DNA of 64,000 nt. Origin: M30B80 sp965656935. Its GTDB lineage: Bacteria; Pseudomonadota; Alphaproteobacteria; Rhodobacterales; Rhodobacteraceae. Within the stretch, counting starts at the first letter, position 1, and every line of letters starts with the position of its first letter. The stretch spans positions 124,001 to 188,000 of the forward strand of contig CBFHMG010000001.1 of the NCBI GenBank assembly GCA_965656935.1, in the 5' to 3' direction. Below the pieces are notes generated by a model. That model was not told the origin of the DNA, searched no databases, and saw only the letters and a list, made by a program, of their open reading frames with translations. A program made the position numbers and the translations under genes. This document shows, in pieces, positions 44,724-52,897 of this stretch.

Positions 44724-46112
44724 ATGGCAAGCTATGACGTGATCGTAATCGGCAGCGGACCAGGCGGCTATGTTTGTGCCATTCGGTGTGCACAGCTTGG
44801 CCTGAAAACAGCTTGTGTCGAAGGGCGCGATACGCTTGGCGGAACCTGCCTGAATATCGGCTGTATCCCCTCCAAGGCGCTGCTCCATGCCAGCCACCAA
44901 TTGCATGAAGCCGAGCATAATTTTGCGAAAATGGGCCTCAAGGGCAAAAGCCCCTCGGTCGATTGGACCCAGATGCAGTCCTATAAGGATGACGTCATTG
45001 GTCAGAACACCAAGGGCATCGAGTTCTTGTTTAAAAAGAACAAGATCGACTGGCTGAAAGGCTGGGGATCGGTGCCTGAGGCTGGAAAAGTGAAAGTCGG
45101 TGATGAGGTCCATGAGGCCAAGAATATCATCATCGCATCCGGCTCTGAGCCATCTGCCCTGCCTGGTATCGAGATTGATGAGAAGGTTGTTGTCACTTCG
45201 GAAGGCGCGTTGAGCCTGCCGAAGATTCCAAAGAAAATGGTTGTGATCGGCGCAGGCGTCATCGGCCTCGAGCTTGGCTCGGTCTATGCGCGGCTTGGCA
45301 CCGAGGTGTCGGTTATCGAATTCCTTGATCACATCACTCCGGGCATGGATGGTGAAACCGCCAAGCAATTCCAGCGCTTGCTGACCAAACAGGGCTTGTC
45401 CTTCACATTGGGCGCTGCGGTTCAGAAGGTTGATGCGACGAAGTCCAAGGCCAAAGTGACCTATAAACTGCGCAAAGATGACAGCGAGCATGTGGTTGAT
45501 GCCGATGTTGTCTTGGTGGCGACAGGGCGTAAACCTTATGTTGATGGTCTGGGACTTGCCGATCTTGGCGTTGAGATGACCGAGCGCGGCCAGATCAAGA
45601 CCGATGCGCATTGGGCGACCAATGTAAAAGGTGTCTATGCGATCGGCGATTGTATCGCGGGTCCCATGCTGGCGCATAAGGCCGAGGATGAGGGCATGGC
45701 CGTGGCCGAGGTGGTCGCCGGCAAGCATGGCCATGTGAATTATGGCGTCATCCCTGGTGTGATCTACACCCATCCCGAGGTCTCCACGGTTGGCAAAACC
45801 GAAGAACAACTGAAGGAAGAGGGCCATGCCTATAAGGTTGGCAAGTTCTCCTTCATGGGCAATGGCCGCGCCAAAGCGAATTTTGCAGGCGATGGCTTTG
45901 TGAAAATTCTGGCGGATAAAGATACGGACCGTATTCTGGGCGCGCATATCATCGGGCCAATGGCGGGCGATCTGATCCATGAGGTGTGTGTTGCGATGGA
46001 ATTTGGCGCTTCGGCCCAAGACCTCGCCCTGACATGTCATGCGCACCCGACCTATTCGGAAGCAGTGCGGGAAGCGGCACTTGCCTGCGGTGATGGGGCG
46101 ATCCACTCCTGA
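44724..46112 (+). CDS. lpdA: Dihydrolipoyl dehydrogenase
   Basis: E3 flavoprotein of 2-oxo acid dehydrogenase complexes and the glycine cleavage system; it reoxidises dihydrolipoamide with NAD+. The 462-residue protein has the FAD motif VIVIGSGPGGYVCAIRCAQL, the redox disulfide GGTCLNIGCIPSKALLH (Cys42/Cys47), the NAD motif VVIGAGVIGLELGSVYARLG, and the C-terminal CHAHPTYSEAVREAAL with the catalytic His-Glu. An AAAGGAGG ribosome site precedes the ATG. It stands alone, without E1/E2 genes, and has its own terminator. Confidence 0.97.
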   Translation: MASYDVIVIGSGPGGYVCAIRCAQLGLKTACVEGRDTLGGTCLNIGCIPSKALLHASHQLHEAEHNFAKMGLKGKSPSVDWTQMQSYKDDVIGQNTKGIEFLFKKNKIDWLKGWGSVPEAGKVKVGDEVHEAKNIIIASGSEPSALPGIEIDEKVVVTSEGALSLPKIPKKMVVIGAGVIGLELGSVYARLGTEVSVIEFLDHITPGMDGETAKQFQRLLTKQGLSFTLGAAVQKVDATKSKAKVTYKLRKDDSEHVVDADVVLVATGRKPYVDGLGLADLGVEMTERGQIKTDAHWATNVKGVYAIGDCIAGPMLAHKAEDEGMAVAEVVAGKHGHVNYGVIPGVIYTHPEVSTVGKTEEQLKEEGHAYKVGKFSFMGNGRAKANFAGDGFVKILADKDTDRILGAHIIGPMAGDLIHEVCVAMEFGASAQDLALTCHAHPTYSEAVREAALACGDGAIHS

Positions 46113-46138
46113 TTGAGGCAGGATTGCTAGATTTAGAG

Positions 46139-46169
46139 CGCCTTCCGTTCAAAACGGGAGGCGTTTTTT
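46139..46169 (+). terminator. Intrinsic terminator of lpdA
   Basis: An 11-bp stem, CGCCTTCCGTT with AACGGGAGGCG (one G-T pair), a CAA loop and TTTTTT, 27 bases past the lpdA stop. Confidence 0.92.
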
Positions 46170-46238
46170 CGTGGTAGGTGATGGTGTCTTGGGTCCGATC
46201 TTGTCGTGCTGTGGGGCGGCCCGTCGATACGCTCCCAT

Positions 46239-46316
46239 TGCCAAAGCATGGCTTTGGCAGCGCCCGAACCGCCCCCACGGGGCGGGCGCTTTTCGCCCAC
46301 CCCTCGGTTCGGGCGC
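46239..46316. repeat. Adjacent and nested palindromes
   Basis: TGCCAAAGC-ATG-GCTTTGGCA is followed immediately by a 57-base structure whose outer arms are 12 bp and perfect and whose centre folds again as GGGCG-CTTTT-CGCCC. Together about 78 bases can fold almost completely. Confidence 0.6.
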
Positions 46317-46368
46317 GGCGTCGATCTGATGTTTGAACTTTAGAAATCCCCCCACCTTCAAAAACGGG

Positions 46369-46401
46369 CGATGCCGGATGCAGGGTCGGCATCCGGCATC
46401 G
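46369..46401. repeat. 13-bp perfect hairpin
   Basis: CGATGCCGGATGC and GCATCCGGCATCG are exact reverse complements with a seven-base loop (AGGGTCG). No T-run follows. It is GC-rich, like an extragenic palindromic element. Confidence 0.65.
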
Positions 46402-46569
46402 ATTGCTGGATCTGGCCATTTTGGTGGGGTAGGGGACCCGACCAGAACCAAATATCCAGTGCGCGGCTTAGACTGGGGAACGCTGTATCAAATAGGGAAC
46501 GCTATATAACCGCCCCCTCACTAAACAGCATTACGGTTAACGGCGCGTTAATGACAAACACGATGTTTT

Positions 46570-47223
46570 TTAACTGGCCAGCAAGCGCAGCCCTTGGGTT
46601 ACATCTGCCCGAACCGCCAGCCTCAAACCGGGCTCATCACCGGCTTTGAGTGCTGCGAGGATCAGGCGATGGTGATTGGGCGCTTCTGTTCTGTTCAGCC
46701 GCCCGTAAAGCGCGCGCATTGTTGGCCCGAGTTGCAGCCAGACCGTTTCTGCCAAAGCCAGCATCGCAGGCGCTTGGGCGCGCAAATATAAGGTGCGGTG
46801 GAATTCGAGGTTGGATTTCAGATACCCCACAGCATCGCGCCGCGCGATGGCGGTCGAGATGGTGGCATTGGTGGCCTCCATACGCTCGATCAACGCCATA
46901 TGGGCGCGCGGCAGCGCACGGGCTGACAGCTCAGGCTCAAGCAGGGCACGAATAGCGGCCAGTTCCTCGATCCGTTCATTGCTCAATTCCGGCGTCGAGA
47001 CGCGCCCCGAGGCCGAGAAAGACAAAGCCCCTTCGCTGACCAATCGGCGCACCGCCTCGCGGGCGGGTGTCATGGAAACGTCGAATTCCTTGCCAAGGCC
47101 GCGCAAAGTCAGCGCCTGGCCTGGCATGATTTCCCCATGCATGATGCGCGTGCGCAATGTGCGGTACACACGTTCATGCGCAACGGCTGCGCCAGTTTCA
47201 TGGGGGCGAGGATTTAACAGCAT
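46570..47223 (-). CDS. GntR-family regulator (FadR/FCD type)
   Basis: A 217-residue regulator. The winged helix-turn-helix reads RVYRTLRTRIMHGEIMPGQA, then FDVSMTPAREAVRRLVSEGA. The all-helical C-terminal FCD domain has AAIRALLEPELSARAL, FHRTLYLRAQAP and NHHRLILAALKAGD, giving metal or carboxylate-binding histidines. Such regulators respond to organic acids; the effector here is unknown. A perfect 16-bp palindrome sits four bases before the start, consistent with autoregulation. Confidence 0.9.
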   Translation of the reverse strand: MLLNPRPHETGAAVAHERVYRTLRTRIMHGEIMPGQALTLRGLGKEFDVSMTPAREAVRRLVSEGALSFSASGRVSTPELSNERIEELAAIRALLEPELSARALPRAHMALIERMEATNATISTAIARRDAVGYLKSNLEFHRTLYLRAQAPAMLALAETVWLQLGPTMRALYGRLNRTEAPNHHRLILAALKAGDEPGLRLAVRADVTQGLRLLAS

Positions 47224-47227
47224 GGAG

Positions 47228-47243
47228 AAATGTGATCACATTT
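47228..47243. promoter_or_regulatory. AAATGTGATCACATTT palindrome at the GntR start
   Basis: A perfect 16-bp palindrome four bases upstream of the GntR start codon; it also overlaps the last codons of the YgjP-type gene. The TGTGATCACA core equals that before lpdA. Binding here would block expression of the regulator gene. Confidence 0.6.
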
Positions 47244-47964
47244 TGGGTGTCTCTGGCAAGCTGTCAAATCGCCATGCCAGCAATTCCGAGCCATGTTTGC
47301 GCAGCCAAGCCCGCTGAGCCTTGTAATCAGGGTAGAGCGAAGCGCAGGTTTCCCAGAACCTGTCGGAATGGTTCATCTCGGCCAAATGCGCGACCTCATG
47401 GGCGGCCACATAATCGAGCACCTCGGTTGGTGCCATGATCAGCCGCCATGAATACATCAAATGCCCCGCTGTCGAGCAACTGCCCCAACGGCTTTTGGTA
47501 TCCCTGAGCGCAAGACGCGCATAGGGCAGGCCGAGCATCGCGGAATAGCGGTCGCTTGCCTCGATCAGCCGCTCGCGGGCGAGGGATTTGAGCAAAGCCG
47601 CCACCAAAGGGGCCGTGCGATGTGTATTTGGCACCGTGATCTGGCCATCAACGAATCGGGCTACCCGCCCTGTTGCGGGCAAAATCGACCTCAGGGTTCC
47701 ACAAACGGGAATCGTTCCGCCTATTTCGGGGCGTTTCACATCGGGCCGCTTGGCCAATTGCGCGCGCACCCAATCCTCGCGGCTCTGCAAGAACTCCAAT
47801 GCTTCGCGTTCGGGGGCCCATTTGGGCAGGCTCAGGCTGACTTGCCCATCTGCATGGGACACACGCAAAGAAAACCGCCTTGCACGCGGCGAGCGGCGCA
47901 ATTTCACCTCGACAGGCGGGTCACCTGACAAGACATGCAATTTAAGCTCTTTCCCTGTCGTCAT
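47236..47964 (-). CDS. YgjP/SprT-like zinc metalloprotein (DUF45)
   Basis: A 242-residue DUF45 protein. The conserved core is LRDTKSRWGSCSTAGHLMYS followed by the zinc motif VAAHEVAHLAEMNHSDRFWE, with HExxH-like HEVAH and a third His. Members are predicted metal-dependent hydrolases, and E. coli YgjP has been reported only with broad annotation. The start MTTGKELK (ATG 47964) is chosen; longer frames reach into the divergent TIGR02300 gene's upstream region. It ends 12 bp before the GntR gene. Confidence 0.86.
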   Translation of the reverse strand: MTTGKELKLHVLSGDPPVEVKLRRSPRARRFSLRVSHADGQVSLSLPKWAPEREALEFLQSREDWVRAQLAKRPDVKRPEIGGTIPVCGTLRSILPATGRVARFVDGQITVPNTHRTAPLVAALLKSLARERLIEASDRYSAMLGLPYARLALRDTKSRWGSCSTAGHLMYSWRLIMAPTEVLDYVAAHEVAHLAEMNHSDRFWETCASLYPDYKAQRAWLRKHGSELLAWRFDSLPETPKM

Positions 47965-48085
47965 CACACACCTATATAGCAGCAAGCCTGATCGGGGTGG
48001 ATCAGGGCCAAAAGCCTTTGACACCCCAAGCACATTGTGGCAGGTGACCGCAATTCTCTCGATACCTATGATTGAAGGGGGTGTC

Positions 48086-48427
48086 ATGCCCAAAGAGGAA
48101 TGGGGCGTTAAACGCTTGTGCCCAACAACTGGCAAGCGCTTCTACGACCTTAACAAAGACCCGATCGTCAGTCCCTATACTGGCGAAGTAGTGACCTTGG
48201 ACACAGGCAAAGGTTCTCGCAGCCTTATGGCTGAGAAACCTGCTGCTGCGTCCGCGGCCAAAGAAACAAAGTCTGATGACGAAGAAGTCGTACTCGACGA
48301 CGACGATCTCGAAATCGACGTAGAAGACGATGTAGATATCGACGGCGATGATGTGCTTGAGGATGACGATGATGATACCGTCGCCCTTGACGACATTGCA
48401 GATGTTGCCGGCAACGACGACGATTGA
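48086..48427 (+). CDS. TIGR02300 family protein
   Basis: A 113-residue alphaproteobacterial protein. The N-terminal 45 residues hold the family signature EEWGVKRLCPTTGKRFYDLN followed by KDPIVSPYTGE; the rest is a strongly acidic tail of Asp/Glu runs. Function is unknown. The start is ATG 48086, with AAGGGGG upstream. tRNA-Ala follows 108 bp downstream. Confidence 0.9.
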   Translation: MPKEEWGVKRLCPTTGKRFYDLNKDPIVSPYTGEVVTLDTGKGSRSLMAEKPAAASAAKETKSDDEEVVLDDDDLEIDVEDDVDIDGDDVLEDDDDDTVALDDIADVAGNDDD

Positions 48428-48535
48428 TCTTCGTTTTTAATTGATGATGCGTCGGGCGGATTTTTCGCTTGATCTGCCCCACGCGAAACCCTACACCGCA
48501 CCCGTTGCTGAAACGGAGTTTTGGTGACCAATGAT

Positions 48536-48611
48536 GGGGCCTTAGCTCAGCTGGGAGAGCGCCTGCATGGCATGCAGGAGGTCAGCGGTTCGATCCCGCT
48601 AGGCTCCACCA
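48536..48611 (+). tRNA. tRNA-Ala (anticodon GGC)
   Basis: Seventy-six bases with encoded CCA. The acceptor pairs GGGGCCT with AGGCTCC; the D arm contains TAGCTCAGCTGGGAGAGC; the anticodon stem CCTGC/GCAGG encloses ATGGCAT with anticodon GGC; the T arm is AGCGGTTCGATCCCGCT. Confidence 0.97.
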
Positions 48612-48843
48612 TCATCCTCTATCCCAAAAATTCCGAGCAACCGAGCCTGCGCGCGCCATAAGCGACGCGGTGGTTTATTCAATCACTTTGGCCTCGTGTC
48701 ATCGCGACCTTCTGAGATTGCGCGCGCCGCTCCCTCCTTGGCCTGAATGTTGCAAATTCTTTCTCTAAATGGAGCGTGATCCTAAAGGATTGCGTCTCCG
48801 TGACGTTCTAAGCCAAGACATTTCAGCAAAAAAAGAGACCGGC

Positions 48844-50280
48844 ATGAAGCAAGTTCGTTCAGACGATATTCGTGATGTACAAGCAGCGACAGATGCCGCG
48901 CAGGAGTCCGAGACGATCACCAAGATCGCGCGAAAGATCGGGGACCTCGCGGTTTCGATTGCCGCCGTCAGTGGGGATGTTCAGGATGTTTCGGCCGTTT
49001 CTGTCCATCAGCGCGACGGGTTCCGGACAATCCGCGACCGCATGGCGCGCATGGCAGATAGCGGTGCGCATGTCATCGTCTCGGCCTCGTCTGCATTGGA
49101 GACATCGAGCCAAGCTGAAGAGCGTATCATCGGCACGACCAAAAGCCTGACGCGCATGGTTGATGATGTGACCCAATTGACCGAGCAAGTCTCGCTGATC
49201 AATGACCACCTTGCCAAAGTGACTGAGACCTTGGGCCGCGTAGCCAAAGTGTCTGATCATGTCGCGGGTATTGCACGCCACACCAACCTTCTCTCGCTCA
49301 ACGCCGCCGTTGAGGCCGCTCGTGCGGGCGCGCATGGGCGTGGCTTCGCGGTTGTTGCGGGCGAGGTAAAGAATCTCTCCACACAGGCCAGCAGCGCGAC
49401 CGCTGATATTGGCCAGACGATCGAGGCTTTGACCGCAGAAGTGCAGCGCGTCATGAGCTATGTGACCTCGGCCACGGAACTGGCCACGGGCATTCGCGAG
49501 CAGACCGACACCGTTGGTGGCGAAGTCACGTCCCTGCCGAGCACGCTGCATGAGGTGCGCGTGTCGCAGGAACAGATCGTTGAGGAAGCAACCCATATCG
49601 AGCAGTCCATCACGACGACCCAAGATGAAGTGGGCGAGTTGACCGATATGGTGGAGCGCTCCACCCAGAGCATCACGCAGGCAACGTCAAAGCTGCTTGA
49701 TATCACTGATAGCTCGGAAGCGATCACAGGCATGTTCGCACGTCTGGGTGTTGAAACCGTCGACACGCCTTATGTCGAAGCCGTAAAGAAAATGGCGGGT
49801 TTGGTCTCGAACATTTTCGAAGAGGCGGTTTCTAAAGGGCAGATCTCGATCGCGGCCCTGTTTGACGAGCGCTACAAGCCGATCCAAGGCAGTGAGCCGC
49901 TCCAGCATATGACGCAATTCGCGCATTTCACCGATGCAGTTTTGCCCGCCATTCAGGAGCCGATGCTGCAATTCTCGCCACAAGTGGTCTTTTGTGCAGC
50001 GATTGATCGCAACGGCTATATCCCGAGCCACAACCTCAAGTTCAGCCAGCCCCAGCGTGCGGGCGAGCCAGCTTGGAACGCGGCCAATTCGCGGAACCGT
50101 CGGATTTTCGATGACCGTGTTGGCCTTGAAGCGGGCAGAAGCCAGCGGCCTTTCCTTTTGCAGGCCTATCGCCGCGATATGGGCAATGGCGATTTCCGGA
50201 TGATGAAGGATGTCTCGGCTCCGATCACTGTGAATGGGCGCCATTGGGGTGGTCTGCGTTTGGCTTATCTGATCGACTGA
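48844..50280 (+). CDS. Cytoplasmic methyl-accepting chemotaxis-type receptor
   Basis: A 478-residue chemoreceptor with no membrane helix. A long coiled-coil signalling domain comes first, with the highly conserved hairpin tip IARHTNLLSLNAAVEAARAG, then HGRGFAVVAGEVKNLSTQAS. A C-terminal region of about 150 residues (IAALFDERYKPIQGSEPLQH ... FCAAIDRNGYIPSHNLKFSQ) resembles a Cache/PAS-like sensor placed after, not before, the signalling domain. ATG 48844 has AGAGA upstream; ATG 48769 is possible. No che genes are nearby. Confidence 0.87.
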   Translation: MKQVRSDDIRDVQAATDAAQESETITKIARKIGDLAVSIAAVSGDVQDVSAVSVHQRDGFRTIRDRMARMADSGAHVIVSASSALETSSQAEERIIGTTKSLTRMVDDVTQLTEQVSLINDHLAKVTETLGRVAKVSDHVAGIARHTNLLSLNAAVEAARAGAHGRGFAVVAGEVKNLSTQASSATADIGQTIEALTAEVQRVMSYVTSATELATGIREQTDTVGGEVTSLPSTLHEVRVSQEQIVEEATHIEQSITTTQDEVGELTDMVERSTQSITQATSKLLDITDSSEAITGMFARLGVETVDTPYVEAVKKMAGLVSNIFEEAVSKGQISIAALFDERYKPIQGSEPLQHMTQFAHFTDAVLPAIQEPMLQFSPQVVFCAAIDRNGYIPSHNLKFSQPQRAGEPAWNAANSRNRRIFDDRVGLEAGRSQRPFLLQAYRRDMGNGDFRMMKDVSAPITVNGRHWGGLRLAYLID

Positions 50281-50397
50281 ACTTGCGCTGTGTGAGCTGA
50301 CGCACAGAACATGATGATTTCTGCGGGTTGATTACACAGGCAATCGGGCTCCATTTAGAGGCCTGCACGTCCTTGTAACCAACCCGCAGGTAATCCA

Positions 50398-51315
50398 ATG
50401 ACCAAGACGATCCCAGGGCTTCATCACATCACGGCGATTTCCGGCCCGCCGCAACCCAATGTTGATTTCTTCACGGGCACACTTGGTCAGCGGCTGGTCA
50501 AGAAAACCGTGAATTTCGACGCGCCTGATGTCTATCACCTCTATTACGGGGATGAGGCGGGCTCTCCCGGCACGATCATGACCTTCTTTCCCTTCGTGAA
50601 TGCCAAGAAGGGCAGTGCGGGGTTCGGCACGACCGATACTTATGCCTATGCGGTGCCGAAGGGGAAATTCGACGAATGGGTTGCCCGTTTGCAGGCAAGC
50701 GGTGCGCAGTTTGATGTGCAGCCAGACCGCTTTGGCGCGCGGGTCATAAGGCTCAGCGATCCCGATGATGCAATTGTCGAATTGATTGAAACAGATAGCA
50801 CGGCCTCAAGCGCACTTGACGGGTTTCATTCCGCAACGCTCTGGGTGGAAGATATTGCGCCCACGGCCAAGGTGCTGACCGAGGTTTTCGGCTATGAGGA
50901 AGCAGGCCATGTGAACGAGGCGGGCGAGGAACGCCTGCGCCTTCAAGCCCCGGGTGACGCGCGCGCGCGGATCATTGATGTGATCCGCAAGGATGGTGCG
51001 ACCAAGGCCAAGCAAGGGGCGGGGTCGATCCACCATATCGCCTTCCGCGCGGAAACAGACGAGGTGCAGCTGCATTGGCGTGACGCATTGCTGGCGCAAG
51101 GCCATGCCGTCACCCAGGTGCGTGACCGCCAGTATTTCAATGCAATCTATTTCCGTGAACCCGGAGGTGTGTTGTTCGAGATCGCAACCGATCCGCCAGG
51201 ATTTGCAGTGGATGAAGATCCATCCAGCTTGGGCGAGGCATTGAAACTGCCGCCCCAATATGAGGCCCGCCGCGCCGAGTTGGAGCAGGTTTTACCCCCG
51301 ATCAAACTGGCTTGA
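50398..51315 (+). CDS. Ring-cleaving dioxygenase / glyoxalase-fold protein (MhqO type)
   Basis: A 305-residue protein with tandem vicinal-oxygen-chelate domains. It begins IPGLHHITAISGPPQPNVDF with the first metal His pair region and has SIHHIAFRAETDEVQLHWRD in the second; the Glu is in REPGGVLFEIATDPPGF. These are the marks of the MhqA/MhqO/LinE-type family that acts on hydroquinones. Actual substrate unknown. A terminator lies just after it. Confidence 0.85.
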   Translation: MTKTIPGLHHITAISGPPQPNVDFFTGTLGQRLVKKTVNFDAPDVYHLYYGDEAGSPGTIMTFFPFVNAKKGSAGFGTTDTYAYAVPKGKFDEWVARLQASGAQFDVQPDRFGARVIRLSDPDDAIVELIETDSTASSALDGFHSATLWVEDIAPTAKVLTEVFGYEEAGHVNEAGEERLRLQAPGDARARIIDVIRKDGATKAKQGAGSIHHIAFRAETDEVQLHWRDALLAQGHAVTQVRDRQYFNAIYFREPGGVLFEIATDPPGFAVDEDPSSLGEALKLPPQYEARRAELEQVLPPIKLA

Positions 51316-51318
51316 GCA

Positions 51319-51361
51319 GCCCCATCGCGCGCTTCGCGTCGCGTTGGGGCCGCCCGTTTTT
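51319..51361 (+). terminator. Terminator after the dioxygenase gene
   Basis: GCCCCA pairs with TGGGGC, with an inner CGCG stem, followed by CCGCCC and TTTTT. It sits between this gene and the convergent doeD. Confidence 0.7.
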
Positions 51362-51367
51362 GTATGA

Positions 51368-52738
51368 TTAGCCGAGCACTTCTGTGAGTGCGTCCTTGGT
51401 GGCCGAAACTACGGTATCGGCTTCCTCACGGGTCAGGCAAAGCGGCGGTGCATAGCCCAAGATATCACCTTGCGGCATGGCGCGTGCAATCACGCCGCGC
51501 CGCCCCATGGCCGCAACGATCTGTGGTGTGATCTTCTTGGAGGGGTCAAAGAAGGTTCGGCTGTCGCGATCCTCGACCAGTTCCACGGCTGTCAGCATGC
51601 CTTCACCGCGCACTTCACCAACACAGGCATGCTCGCCCACGGCTTGGCGCATCTGTTCGGTCAGATAAGGGCCGACATCGCCTGCATTCTCGACCAGATT
51701 GAGGCTATCGACCAGTTTGAGATTGGCCACACCCGCAGCCGCCCCGATGGGATGGGCCGAATAGGTCCAGCCATGGCCGATCGGGCCGTTTTCATCGGTG
51801 CCTTGTTCCAGAACCTTCCAGACCTTATCCGAGATAATCGACCCCGAAAGCGGCGCATAGGCCGAGGTCAGACCCTTGGCGATGGTCATGATATCGGGCT
51901 TCAATCCGTAATGGGGCGAGCCGAACATGCTGCCAAGACGGCCAAAACCTGTGACCACTTCATCGGCGATCAGCAAGATATCATGCTTGGCAAGGATCGG
52001 CTGGATCGCTTCCCAATAGCCCGCAGGCGGGGGCACGATGCCACCTGTGCCCAACATCGGCTCGGCGATGAAAGCCGCGATTGTATCTGCGCCCTCGCGC
52101 TCGATCATCTCTTCAAGATCGGCGGCGCATTTGGCGGTGAATTGCGCCTCGCTCAGCGAAAGGTCATCGCGGCGGAAATAATAGGGCGATGTGGTGTGCA
52201 GGATGTTTTCCAGCGGCAGATCGAATTTCTTATGAAACAGCGCCAGACCCGTCAAAGACCCGCTCACCAGACCCGAGCCATGATAGGCGCGCCAGCGGCT
52301 GATGATCTTTTTCTTTTGCGGCAGCCCACGGATATTATTGTAATACCAGACCATCTTGATGTTGGTCTCGTTGGCATCCGAGCCACCCAAGCCGAAATAG
52401 ACCTTCGACATGTGATCAGGCGCGCGGTCCATGACCATCTGCGCCAAGGTGATCGACACCTCGGTGCCATGTCCGACATAGGCGTGGTAATAGGCCAGCT
52501 CGCGGGCTTGATCGGCAATCGCCTCGGCCACTTCCATGCGCCCATAGCCTATATTCACACAATAAAGCCCCGCAAAAGCATCCAGCATTTTATTGCCGTC
52601 GCGGTCGGTGATGAAACAGCCCTCAGCGGTCTTCATGATCTTGCTGGGTGTTTCGCCGCGCGCATGTTGGGCCAGATGTGTCGAGGGGTGGAAAAAGCTC
52701 TCCCGATCCCATTTCGAAAGCGTGTCATTGGTGAGCAT
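51368..52738 (-). CDS. doeD: Class III aminotransferase, ectoine catabolism (diaminobutyrate type)
   Basis: A 456-residue PLP-dependent class III aminotransferase. It shows DAFAGLYCVNIGYGRMEVAE near the start, the cofactor region FGLGGSDANETNIKMVWYYN, LLIADEVVTGFGRLG with the PLP Asp, and the Schiff-base Lys in IMTIAKGLTSAYAPL. The sequence is of the Roseobacter type found with eutD/eutE, and it is divergent from doeA-doeB here, supporting transamination of 2,4-diaminobutyrate. A generic omega-aminotransferase is the alternative. Confidence 0.83.
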   Translation of the reverse strand: MLTNDTLSKWDRESFFHPSTHLAQHARGETPSKIMKTAEGCFITDRDGNKMLDAFAGLYCVNIGYGRMEVAEAIADQARELAYYHAYVGHGTEVSITLAQMVMDRAPDHMSKVYFGLGGSDANETNIKMVWYYNNIRGLPQKKKIISRWRAYHGSGLVSGSLTGLALFHKKFDLPLENILHTTSPYYFRRDDLSLSEAQFTAKCAADLEEMIEREGADTIAAFIAEPMLGTGGIVPPPAGYWEAIQPILAKHDILLIADEVVTGFGRLGSMFGSPHYGLKPDIMTIAKGLTSAYAPLSGSIISDKVWKVLEQGTDENGPIGHGWTYSAHPIGAAAGVANLKLVDSLNLVENAGDVGPYLTEQMRQAVGEHACVGEVRGEGMLTAVELVEDRDSRTFFDPSKKITPQIVAAMGRRGVIARAMPQGDILGYAPPLCLTREEADTVVSATKDALTEVLG

Positions 52739-52759
52739 GGTCTTTCCTCCTGTCCCGCT

Positions 52760-52811
52760 ATTGCGACCAGTCTAGCATTTTTAATTGCGACTTCGATTGT
52801 TTTATCGCGAC
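52760..52811. promoter_or_regulatory. Three direct repeats in the doeD/doeA divergent promoter
   Basis: ATTGCGAC at 52760 and 52784 and ATCGCGAC at 52804, all in the same orientation, about two helical turns apart (24 and 20 bp). They lie in the 159-bp gap between divergent ectoine genes. Direct repeats are the usual target type for MocR/GntR regulators such as EnuR, but that link is inferred. Confidence 0.5.
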
Positions 52812-52897
52812 GCTTTTTGACCCTTCTATGACGTGTCTTCACATACTTTGCCGTGGGCGTGCTGCCAGAGTGGGGCAAAACAAGGAGGCCCGCGCCC

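Larger units (their letters stand above)
46170..46569. other. Palindrome-rich spacer
   Basis: Four hundred bases between the lpdA terminator and the end of the GntR gene, without a credible coding frame. It contains three strong inverted repeats: 46239-46259 (TGCCAAAGC / GCTTTGGCA), 46260-46316 (12-bp arms GCGCCCGAACCG / CGGTTCGGGCGC enclosing a smaller GGGCG / CGCCC hairpin), and 46369-46401 (13-bp perfect arms, 7-base loop). None has a T-run. This may be a structured RNA or a dispersed palindromic repeat. Confidence 0.55.

Noticed and set aside
44613..46106. A 497-codon minus-strand frame opposite lpdA
   Set aside because: Antisense shadow; lpdA has all expected motifs and a strong ribosome site.
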